DNA from: JACCXJ01 sp050740695
Lineage (GTDB): Bacteria; Pseudomonadota; Gammaproteobacteria; JACCXJ01
Assembly (NCBI GenBank): GCA_050740695.1
Contig: JBOIDR010000004.1
Span: forward strand, 7,486-71,485
Direction of reading: 5' to 3'
DNA length: 64,000 nucleotides
Shown here in pieces: positions 1 to 6,283 of the stretch (the stretch's first letter is position 1; every line of letters starts with the position of its first letter). The notes beneath the pieces were generated by a model, which saw only the letters and a program-made list of their open reading frames with translations, was not told the DNA's origin and searched no databases. The position numbers and the translations under genes are program-made.

Positions 1-519
1 GGGGTCGTGGGCGGACTCGGGCCGGTGTATGAAGACTGGGCCGCGGCCGGCATGCGCTGGCACGCGCGGCTCGCCTTCCGTTTGGCGCGCCAGGCCCCGT
101 GGCTCCTGTGGCCCGTGCATGGCGCTCTGGTCGGGGGCTTCATGCGCTTCTGCCCGGGACTCACGCACCGGATCGTCGTCGCCGCCGCCCCGACGGCGGA
201 CAGCCGGGTATTACGGCGCCCCGAGGTCCGCGCCCCGCTCATCGCCTCGCTGCGCGAGTCCATGCGCCAGGGCCCGGGCGGTGCCTTGCAGGACCTCAGG
301 CTCTTGGCCCGGCCCTGGCGTTTTCGCTTGCAGGACATCGCGATCCCGATCGACCTATGGCACGGCGAGGACGACCTCGTGGTCCCGCCGGAGCACAGCC
401 GCCATCAAGCGGCGGCGCTGCCACGCTCGCGCATGCGGTTCCTGCCCGCCGAGGGACACTTCTCGCTCCCCATCGAGCACATGGATGAGATCCTGGGCAC
501 CTTGACCGGCGGAGGATGA
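1..519 (+). CDS. alpha/beta hydrolase, C-terminal part (5' end outside window)
   Basis: The reading frame is open from the first base, so the gene begins upstream. About 172 residues remain. The segment HGEDDLVVPPEHS followed by LPAEGHFSL is the usual end of an alpha/beta hydrolase: the acidic residue of the catalytic triad lies in HGEDD and the triad histidine in EGH. The nucleophile elbow should lie upstream and is not visible. The substrate cannot be inferred. An 80-bp piece of this coding sequence (382-461) recurs after the next gene with one mismatch, so the 3' end of the locus has been rearranged. The family assignment is fairly safe. Confidence 0.75.
   Translation, partial: GVVGGLGPVYEDWAAAGMRWHARLAFRLARQAPWLLWPVHGALVGGFMRFCPGLTHRIVVAAAPTADSRVLRRPEVRAPLIASLRESMRQGPGGALQDLRLLARPWRFRLQDIAIPIDLWHGEDDLVVPPEHSRHQAAALPRSRMRFLPAEGHFSLPIEHMDEILGTLTGGG
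382..461 (+). repeat. 80-bp direct repeat, copy 1 (inside hydrolase gene)
   Basis: Positions 382-461 match 1306-1385 in direct orientation with one difference (a C/G change in the 22nd base). Copy 1 encodes the VPPEHS to EGHF part of the hydrolase, including the catalytic histidine. The two copies bracket the hydrolase terminus and the CHRD gene. Confidence 0.95.
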
Positions 520-788
520 CAACCGCGGTGCAGGCGGCTCGCCCCAGATTGGTACCATCTGCGCGCACCGCTGCCCAAGAGGCCGCCCTTGGCTCATCGG
601 TAGTGGACTCTGGAGTATTATTAGGGATGCAGGGGCAAAGGATGAGGCTAGGTTAAAAGGGCCGGTATCGGGCAAAAGCGAATGGCCTGTCTTGCTCAAA
701 GCGCTTCCTCATGTAGTAGGCAACACGAACAGCCGGACAAACCAACCAACCACCGAATTAAACAACTCGACAGGAGGAGAAATCACCC

Positions 789-1295
789 GTGTCACCCTCC
801 CACAAACTGTACAGACTCGTTCAAGCCGTCGCTTGCGTGGGCGGCCTGGCGCTACCGGGCGTCGCCTCGGCGGCCAACTTTACCTTCATCGCCGTGCTCA
901 ACAGCGGCCAGGAGATCCAGGACCCAAAGCCCACCAGCAACGCCCTGGGAACGGCGCTGCTGACCCTGACTTCGAGAACAAGGTTGCTCTGCTATTCGAT
1001 TAGCTACACCGACCTCCAGGGCCCAGAGACGGCGGTGCATTTCCACGCGCCCGCTTCGGCGGGACAAAACGCGGATATCCTGTTCTTTATCTCGCCTCCG
1101 CCTAACGGCCCTTCGCCGCCGGGCAGCCCCAAGACGGGGTGCGTCGGACCGCTGAGCCGTAAGCAGATGAGCAACCTGAAGAAAGGCCTTTTCTACATCA
1201 ATGTTCACAGTGAGGTATTCCCTGCCGGAGAGATCCGCGGCCAGGTCCTGCACATCATCGGCGCGAAGACCCGGGGCGCGGTAGCCGGGCCGTAG
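789..1295 (+). CDS. secreted CHRD-domain protein
   Basis: A GTG start at 789 follows a clear ribosome site (AGGAGGAG, about 7 bases upstream). Residues 1-28 form a Sec signal peptide ending in GVASA. The mature part, with FTFIAVLNSGQEIQ, AVHFHAPA, YINVHSEVFPAGEIRGQV, has the CHRD pattern (chordin-like fold found in many bacterial exported proteins). The 168-residue length fits a single domain. The family's biochemical role is poorly known; an extracellular or periplasmic structural or binding role is the usual guess. It stands alone between two copies of an 80-bp repeat taken from the upstream hydrolase gene. Confidence 0.8.
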   Translation: MSPSHKLYRLVQAVACVGGLALPGVASAANFTFIAVLNSGQEIQDPKPTSNALGTALLTLTSRTRLLCYSISYTDLQGPETAVHFHAPASAGQNADILFFISPPPNGPSPPGSPKTGCVGPLSRKQMSNLKKGLFYINVHSEVFPAGEIRGQVLHIIGAKTRGAVAGP

Positions 1296-1305
1296 TAGCG
1301 TCTAT

Positions 1306-1385
1306 GTCCCGCCGGAGCACAGCCGCGATCAAGCGGCGGCGCTGCCACGCTCGCGCATGCGGTTCCTGCCCGCCGAGGGACACTT
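1306..1385 (+). repeat. 80-bp direct repeat, copy 2 (non-coding remnant of hydrolase)
   Basis: This copy begins 10 bases after the CHRD stop codon, matches 382-461 at 79 of 80 positions, and is not part of a working gene. Homology stops abruptly at 1386. It is either a leftover of a duplicated hydrolase gene or a junction of the event that brought in the CHRD gene. Confidence 0.95.
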
Positions 1386-1440
1386 ACGGTCCACCAACCG
1401 CTGAGTGTCATCGGGTAGCTGGCGGCAGCCGGAAGCATTT

Positions 1441-1456
1441 CCATATATATATATGG
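1441..1456. repeat. 16-bp perfect AT palindrome
   Basis: CCATATATATATATGG is a perfect palindrome in otherwise GC-rich DNA between two converging genes. A second perfect hairpin (ACGACCC, 3-nt loop, GGGTCGT) lies at 1491-1507 but lacks a T tract, so neither is called a terminator. Function unknown. Confidence 0.6.
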
Positions 1457-1544
1457 GTCTCGGCTTCTTGAAAGTCGGCCTGACCTGAGCACGACCCTGC
1501 GGGTCGTCTCAATCCGCATGGAGCGGGTTAGCCGCTACGCCAGC

Positions 1545-2090
1545 CTACCGCTCGGCATCAAAGAACGACCGTTGTCGAGGAGGTTCGTTGCTGCCCGTTG
1601 TTGAGCCAGTTTCTTCAGGAGCTTGGCGAGGGCCTCCGAGCTTCTGCTGCAACTGGACAAGGAAAGCTGCTTGAGCCTTCATGATCTTGTGGCTCGCCGT
1701 CTCAATGGACAGCCAAGCGGCGCGGTCTACCTCCGGGAACTCCTGGTGTCGTCCCGACTTTGGGGGCCACTCCAGGGTAAACGTGTTACTCCTCAAGTCG
1801 GCGGGGTCGAAGTTCCCCTTCATCGCCCACGCGTAAACGAGCTTCCCGCTAGGCTGGCGTAGCGGTTCCAGAGGAATCACTTCCCCGGTCGGCTCGAAGC
1901 CGGTCTCTTCCTCGAACTCACGCTTAGCCGCTGCCAACGGATCCTCATTGCCCTCGAACTCTCCCTTGGGAATCGACCACGCGCCCTCGTCCTTGTTCTC
2001 CCACAAGGGGCCTCCCGGGTGTACCAACAGCACCTCGAAATGCCCTGAGGCCTCGCGAAAAACCAGGAGGCCTGCGCTCCTCTTAGACAT
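1545..2090 (-). CDS. Nudix hydrolase
   Basis: The 181-residue protein, taken from the ATG at 2090 (MSKRSAGLLVF), carries a complete Nudix box: G-EFEGN-E-DPLAAAK-RE-F-EE-TGF, matching GX5EX7REUXEEXGU, which binds the metal for cleaving nucleoside diphosphate-X substrates. The LLVHPGGPLW and GAWSIPKGE segments are typical of a widespread bacterial NTP-pyrophosphohydrolase-like subfamily. The frame extends 12 codons further upstream, but family members begin with MxKRSAG, so the shorter start is preferred. The exact substrate is unknown. It is convergent with the CHRD gene and precedes no obvious partner. Confidence 0.85.
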   Translation of the reverse strand: MSKRSAGLLVFREASGHFEVLLVHPGGPLWENKDEGAWSIPKGEFEGNEDPLAAAKREFEEETGFEPTGEVIPLEPLRQPSGKLVYAWAMKGNFDPADLRSNTFTLEWPPKSGRHQEFPEVDRAAWLSIETASHKIMKAQAAFLVQLQQKLGGPRQAPEETGSTTGSNEPPRQRSFFDAER

Positions 2091-2149
2091 GCATGCGGTG
2101 TTTTTTATGTCGCTGCGCCCGGTCAAAGTAAAGTACTATCCCAATCCCA

Positions 2150-2965
2150 TCATGCCGGCACGCCCACGATCACGCTGCCGGCCTTGAAGATCGCGCTCGC
2201 CGGCAGGCCCACTGCGAGCCCGAGGCTCGCGGCGCTGTCATTGGTGATGATGGCGGCGATCCGGCCACCGCCCGGCAGACCGATCACGACCTCGGTATTC
2301 ACGGCGCCGGGATGCAAACGCGACACGGTGCCGCCGAGACGATTGCGCGCCGAGAACTTGGTGCCGCGCTCGTCCGTGACGATGATGACCGAGGAGGCCT
2401 TGATGAGCGCGAAGGTCTCGCTGCCGACCTCGAGCGCGAGCCGTTCCGCGCTCTCGTGGGTGATGGTGGCCACGATCACCTGCCCGCCGACCACCTCGAT
2501 GTCGATCTCGTCGTTGACCGCGCCACGCTTGATGGCCCGGACGGTGCCGAGGAATTGGTTGCGTGCACTGGTTTGCATATCGATTCTCCTGATGAGCACC
2601 AGATCATCCACAAGCCCGAGCGCCTGCCGGTTCAGGGCCTCCAAGAAACGCCGGTGCTCGGCGTCGATGCGCTCGAAATTCTCGACCAGCCGCTCGCCGC
2701 GCGCGGTCAGCCGCGTCGAGCCGCCGCCGCGCCCGCCGGCGCACCGCTCGACGAGCGGTTCGCCGGCCAGGTTGTTCATGCCCTCGATGGCATCCCACGC
2801 GCCCTTGTAGCTCATCTTCATGGCCCGGGCCGCGTGTGTGATGGTGCCGTGGTCCCGGATCTCTCTGAGCAGCGTGATGCGCCCGGGTCCGCCGAGGTTG
2901 CGGTCGCCGACCGCCATCCATACGAGCCCCCTAAGCTCGATGGGCCTCTGTTCGCTGCTCATCAT
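2150..2965 (-). CDS. modE: molybdate-responsive regulator ModE
   Basis: The 271-residue protein has an N-terminal LysR-type winged helix (about 15-115, including GRITLLREIRDHGTITHAARAM and SYKGAWDAI) and two Mop/TOBE domains (about 128-195 and 200-268; SARNQFLGTV and SARNRLGGTV each begin one). This is the full ModE layout: molybdate bound by the di-Mop part triggers DNA binding. The start ATG at 2965 shares one base with the modC stop (TGATG), so it is translationally coupled as the last gene of modABCE. A second ATG follows directly at 2962. It probably represses its own operon through the site at 5195-5218. Confidence 0.93.
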   Translation of the reverse strand: MMSSEQRPIELRGLVWMAVGDRNLGGPGRITLLREIRDHGTITHAARAMKMSYKGAWDAIEGMNNLAGEPLVERCAGGRGGGSTRLTARGERLVENFERIDAEHRRFLEALNRQALGLVDDLVLIRRIDMQTSARNQFLGTVRAIKRGAVNDEIDIEVVGGQVIVATITHESAERLALEVGSETFALIKASSVIIVTDERGTKFSARNRLGGTVSRLHPGAVNTEVVIGLPGGGRIAAIITNDSAASLGLAVGLPASAIFKAGSVIVGVPA

Positions 2966-3726
2966 CACCCGGTAAATGAACCCGTGGGACGGGCGTATGG
3001 GCCGACCGTGTCGAGTACCTCCGCGGCGCTCGATGCCTCGACTACCCCGCTCGCGAGTCGCAGGACTTGATCGCCGAAGACCCGCACGTCCTCGGGATCG
3101 TGGGTGATGAGGGCCATCGGTACATCGAGTCGCGCGTGCAATGCGTCCAGCTCGGCACGCATGCGCGAGCGCAAGGCCGGGTCCAGGGCCGCGAAGGGCT
3201 CGTCGAGGAGCAGCGCGCGGGGGCGCGCCACGAGCGCCCGCGCGAGCGCCGTGCGCTGGCGTTGCCCGCCTGAGATCTGGCTCGGGTACTGGTGTGCCAC
3301 ACGGCAGAGCTCGAAGGACTCGAGCCAAGAGTCGATGGCCGCATCGGGGCGATCGCCGTGTAGATTGAGCCACCCGCGCCTGAGGCCGAAGCCGACGTTC
3401 TGCCGCACCGTCAAGTGCGGGAACAGGGCATAGTCCTGGAAGAGATAAGCGACCCCGCGCTCTTGGGGAGAGAGGTTGGTTCCGGCGGCGTTGTCGAAGA
3501 GCGTGGTCCCGGAAAGCAGGATCGAGCCTTCATCCGGCGTCACCAGCCCCGCGATGGCCTTGAGGAGCAGGCTCTTCCCGGCCCCCGAGGGACCGTGGAC
3601 CACGATCCGAGGGGCGTGCACGCTGAAACGCGCATGCAGGTGGAAGGTCTGCCTGGCGCTCCGGAGCGTCTTGCAGATATTGACTTCCAACGCAAACCTA
3701 TCGACCATAAAATCCAGGCGTCTCAT
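2965..3726 (-). CDS. modC: molybdate ABC transporter ATPase ModC
   Basis: The 253-residue ATPase shows Walker A GPSGAGKS, Q-loop LFQDYALFP, signature ISGGQRQRTALARAL, Walker B ALLLDEPFAALD and switch histidine LITHD. It energises molybdate import with ModA and ModB. Its start overlaps the modB stop (ATGA, 3723-3726) and its stop touches modE. It is about 100 residues shorter than E. coli ModC because it lacks the C-terminal Mop regulatory domain; molybdate sensing would fall to the di-Mop part of ModE. An inner ATG (MVDRF) at 3708 is possible, but the ATGA overlap favours 3726. Confidence 0.93.
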   Translation of the reverse strand: MRRLDFMVDRFALEVNICKTLRSARQTFHLHARFSVHAPRIVVHGPSGAGKSLLLKAIAGLVTPDEGSILLSGTTLFDNAAGTNLSPQERGVAYLFQDYALFPHLTVRQNVGFGLRRGWLNLHGDRPDAAIDSWLESFELCRVAHQYPSQISGGQRQRTALARALVARPRALLLDEPFAALDPALRSRMRAELDALHARLDVPMALITHDPEDVRVFGDQVLRLASGVVEASSAAEVLDTVGPYARPTGSFTG

Positions 3727-4415
3727 TCGCTCGCGGTCCGACCGGGGCTCAGGCGCCCCGCCGCCACGAGCACCGCGACGCAGGTGAGAGACGTGATGAG
3801 CACGAGCATCTGGGCGGTCTCGTCGTGACCCGCCTGCACCGCCTCGTAGACCGCGATCGAGAGCGTCTGGGTCTTGCCCGGGATGCTGCCGGCCACCATG
3901 AGCGTGGCGCCGAACTCACCCAGGGCGCGGGCGAAGCAGAGGAGCACACCCGCCAGGATCCCGCGCCAGGCGAGCGGCAGGCTCACGCGAAAGAAGATGG
4001 CGGGCTCCGACACCCCGAGCACGCGCGCGGCCTCCTCCAGCTCGCGGTCGACCGCCTCGAAGGCGGCGCGCGCCGACTTGAAGGTCAATGGAAAGGCCAC
4101 CAGGCTCGCGGCGATCACCGCCCCTTGCCAGGTGAAGACAAGGTGAATACCGAAGACATCGTGGAGCCAGGCCCCTAGCGCCCCCTTGCGCCCGATGACG
4201 ACCAGGAGGTAGTAGCCGAGCACCGTGGGCGGCATGACGAGCGGCAAGGTCAGGAGCGCATCGACCAGATCGCGGCCCGGGATCCGCCGCCGGGCCAGCA
4301 CATAGCCGACACCGACGCCCATGACGAGGCACACGAGCGTGGCGCAGCTCGCCACCTTGAGGGACAAAAGCAGTGCCGTCCAGGCGGACCCCATGTCCTC
4401 GTCGATCCCGGTCAT
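3723..4415 (-). CDS. modB: molybdate ABC transporter permease ModB
   Basis: The 230-residue inner-membrane permease has about five or six hydrophobic segments. The conserved EAA loop is visible as ELEEAARVLGVSEPAIFFRVSLPLAWRGI, which contacts ModC. TLPLVMPPTVLGYYLL and ARALGEFGATLMVAG are highly characteristic of ModB. It starts inside the modA stop (ATGA, 4412-4415) and ends inside the modC start, so the four genes are one transcript. Confidence 0.94.
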   Translation of the reverse strand: MTGIDEDMGSAWTALLLSLKVASCATLVCLVMGVGVGYVLARRRIPGRDLVDALLTLPLVMPPTVLGYYLLVVIGRKGALGAWLHDVFGIHLVFTWQGAVIAASLVAFPLTFKSARAAFEAVDRELEEAARVLGVSEPAIFFRVSLPLAWRGILAGVLLCFARALGEFGATLMVAGSIPGKTQTLSIAVYEAVQAGHDETAQMLVLITSLTCVAVLVAAGRLSPGRTASE

Positions 4416-5161
4416 GGCGGGAGAAAGCCATACCGGGCCAGGAGGGCCTGCCCCGGTGGCGACAGCACGTAGTCCGAGAAACTCCGCGCCTCAGCGCTCT
4501 TTCCTGCGACGACTGCGATCGGGTAGGTGATGGGGACCTCCGTAGCCACCGTGAAGGCGATGCGGACCCGGTCTTCGCGGATCGCGGCGTCGGTGGCATA
4601 CACGAAGGCGACATCGACCTCGGCGCGGGCGACATAGTCGAGGGCCTGGCGGACGTTCTGCGTATGAATAATTTTGACCTCGATCGCGGGCCAACGCCCG
4701 GCCCGCTCAAGAGCGTCCCGCGCATAGCGGCCGGCCGGTACGCTCGCGGGGTTACCGAGCGCGATGCGCGTAATGTCGTCCCGTTCCAGATCGGGCAGTC
4801 CCTGGGGTACGAGCTCGCGGTCGGCGGGCACGATCGCCACGAGCGTATTGCGGGCGAAGTTCGTGCGGGTGGTGGGCTCGATGAGCTTCTGTGCCGCGGC
4901 CTTATCCATGGAATCCTGGTCCGCCGTGGCCAGCACGTCGATCGGCGCACCCGCCGCGAGCTGCTGGACCAGGGCGTCGGACGCGGCGAAGTTGAACTGG
5001 ACGTCGGTGTCGGCATCGTGTGCCTCGAAGGCCCGGCCGATCTCCTTGAAGGCATCCGTCAGGCTGGCCGCGGCCGACACGGTGAGCTCGCCCGCGGGTG
5101 CGATGGAGGAGCAAGCCATGAACCCGACTGTGCAAAGCCACCTGTTCAAAAAGGATCGCAT
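4412..5161 (-). CDS. modA: molybdate-binding periplasmic protein ModA
   Basis: The 249-residue secreted solute-binding protein runs from the ATG at 5161, which follows a purine-rich site (GAGGTGG). Residues 1-24 form a signal peptide with MRSFLNRWLCTVGFMACSS; the mature protein begins near ELTVSAAASLTDAFKEI, the standard ModA start where the Ser of AAASL contacts the oxyanion. The frame runs 28 codons further upstream, but that would place the start inside the predicted ModE operator. It is the first gene of modABCE. Confidence 0.93.
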   Translation of the reverse strand: MRSFLNRWLCTVGFMACSSIAPAGELTVSAAASLTDAFKEIGRAFEAHDADTDVQFNFAASDALVQQLAAGAPIDVLATADQDSMDKAAAQKLIEPTTRTNFARNTLVAIVPADRELVPQGLPDLERDDITRIALGNPASVPAGRYARDALERAGRWPAIEVKIIHTQNVRQALDYVARAEVDVAFVYATDAAIREDRVRIAFTVATEVPITYPIAVVAGKSAEARSFSDYVLSPPGQALLARYGFLPP

Positions 5162-5194
5162 CGCATCGCCACCTCGCCCTGAAGTACGACCTAG

Positions 5195-5218
5195 CGAAAT
5201 ATACAACCTTACATAACG
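5195..5218 (-). promoter_or_regulatory. candidate ModE operator upstream of modA
   Basis: CGAAATATA, six bases, TACATAACG form an imperfect inverted repeat that fits the E. coli ModE consensus (CGTTATATA-N6-TATATAACG) at about 15 of 18 half-site bases. It lies 33 bases upstream of the modA start, where molybdate-bound ModE would block transcription. The match was made by eye from the known consensus; binding is inferred. Confidence 0.6.
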
Positions 5219-5246
5219 GATCGCCAATACATAACGAATCGCCAAT
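5211..5246. repeat. 18-bp tandem repeat overlapping the ModE site
   Basis: ACATAACGGATCGCCAAT (5211-5228) is followed directly by ACATAACGAATCGCCAAT (5229-5246), 17 of 18 identical. Each copy contains one ModE-like half-site (ACATAACG), so the right arm of the operator is duplicated. Confidence 0.85.
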
Positions 5247-5272
5247 CGCCGGATAACCCGCCGGGCGAGGCG

Positions 5273-5437
5273 ATGCGGATCATCGCGTTGGTGACCGAGG
5301 TGGGCTGCATTCAGCGCCTCTTCGCATCCATCGACGGGCTCACCCCTCCACCCCTACCCTCCGGTGCCAGCCCGCCGGGTGACGACATCGCCCCGGGTCC
5401 GCTTCGGGTCCGCTGCCTACCCCTTGCGATATGTTAG
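5273..5437 (+). pseudogene. transposase C-terminal remnant (IS91-like)
   Basis: A 54-residue frame beginning MRIIALVTEVGCIQRLF and continuing with SIDGLTPPPLPSGASPPG resembles the C-terminal tail of IS91-family transposases, where a MRIIAFI segment is followed by an ILxHIGEPTxPP motif. Nothing of the catalytic or zinc-binding part is present. The match rests on a short motif remembered from the family, so it is tentative. Confidence 0.4.
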
Positions 5438-5825
5438 AAGATATGCTATAAGCAGAAGATCGTAGAATAAGAATTAGGAATAAACTGGGGAACCATTCGA
5501 ATCGATCACAGCGACAGCGCGACGCCCGCGATCCGTCGGGCCATACGTCGGCGCTTGTTCGTCGGGCTCGGCCGGCTCCCCGGCCTGTCAGCTATGGCGA
5601 CGGGGTGACAGGCACCGCGGCGTACTGGGTCACCGATGTCGACTGGGCCGTGGCCGCGTTCCGCGCCGGCTCGAGTCCTTTAATGGCATTTGATGATGTG
5701 CTATTCGATTGAGTGGTCATCTCCCGGCTGCTTAAGGGCCCGCGGTCCAGTGCGGCACTCATATCAATCCACCAGGGCAGAAAACGCGGGTTCTGCTCCA
5801 AAACGGTGCGAAGGAGGAGATACTC
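5438..5825. other. intergenic stretch without a convincing gene
   Basis: The segment holds an AT-rich patch (about 5430-5485) that could contain a promoter. At 5604-5712 the plus strand has a short open frame, translating as TGTAAYWVTDVDWAVAAF and ending in TGA at 5710-5712, that may be a decayed gene end. A strong ribosome site (GGAGGAGA) at about 5811-5818 serves the next gene. No RNA gene or terminator was recognised. Confidence 0.35.
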
Positions 5826-6215
5826 ATGCCTTTTCAGATGCAGATTTATATCAACAAGCTCAGCCCAGACACGGCAACATTGGCTCCTGCCCAGGATGTG
5901 TGGGCCTCGCTAGAGAGGCGAGTGAGCTTCGACCCTTCAGGGCTTTGCCGAGTCAGGTTCGAGCCTTCACTTTTAGCTGTCACGTTAGGAGACCAGATCT
6001 TCTGGACCAACAATGACAGTCAGCCCCATTGGCCGGGCATCCAGAACGAGGATGGATCGATAGACGAGACCTTCTTCATGCCATATCAGATCGCGGGAGA
6101 TGACACTTCTCCGACATTCGCGCCGGGCGTAGAAGGCAAGCTCAAATATGTCTGCTCTATCCATCGCGATCCACCCTGCAGCGAACCAGGAACGATCGAG
6201 GTACAAGCAGCTTAA
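5826..6215 (+). CDS. cupredoxin-like small copper protein
   Basis: The 129-residue protein follows a strong ribosome site (GGAGGAGATACTC before ATG). It shows the plastocyanin-type pattern: GDQIFWTNNDSQPHWPG provides one candidate copper histidine, and KLKYVCSIHRDPPCSEPGTIEV resembles the C-x2-H loop with a second cysteine in place of the usual ligand region. There is no signal peptide, which is odd for a cupredoxin. It lies 68 bases upstream of a multicopper oxidase in the same direction, so an electron-donor or copper-carrier role for that enzyme is plausible but inferred. The methionine ligand is not evident. Confidence 0.6.
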   Translation: MPFQMQIYINKLSPDTATLAPAQDVWASLERRVSFDPSGLCRVRFEPSLLAVTLGDQIFWTNNDSQPHWPGIQNEDGSIDETFFMPYQIAGDDTSPTFAPGVEGKLKYVCSIHRDPPCSEPGTIEVQAA

Positions 6216-6283
6216 GAGCCCGTCCCGGGCCATGCCGATCCATAGAAAACGTACATCGGCAAAACGCCGCGAGCGGAGGATGT

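Noticed and set aside
5160..5260. Molybdenum-cofactor riboswitch upstream of modA
   Set aside because: The leader is only about 35-80 bases and AT-rich, with an operator-like inverted repeat but no room for the riboswitch fold.
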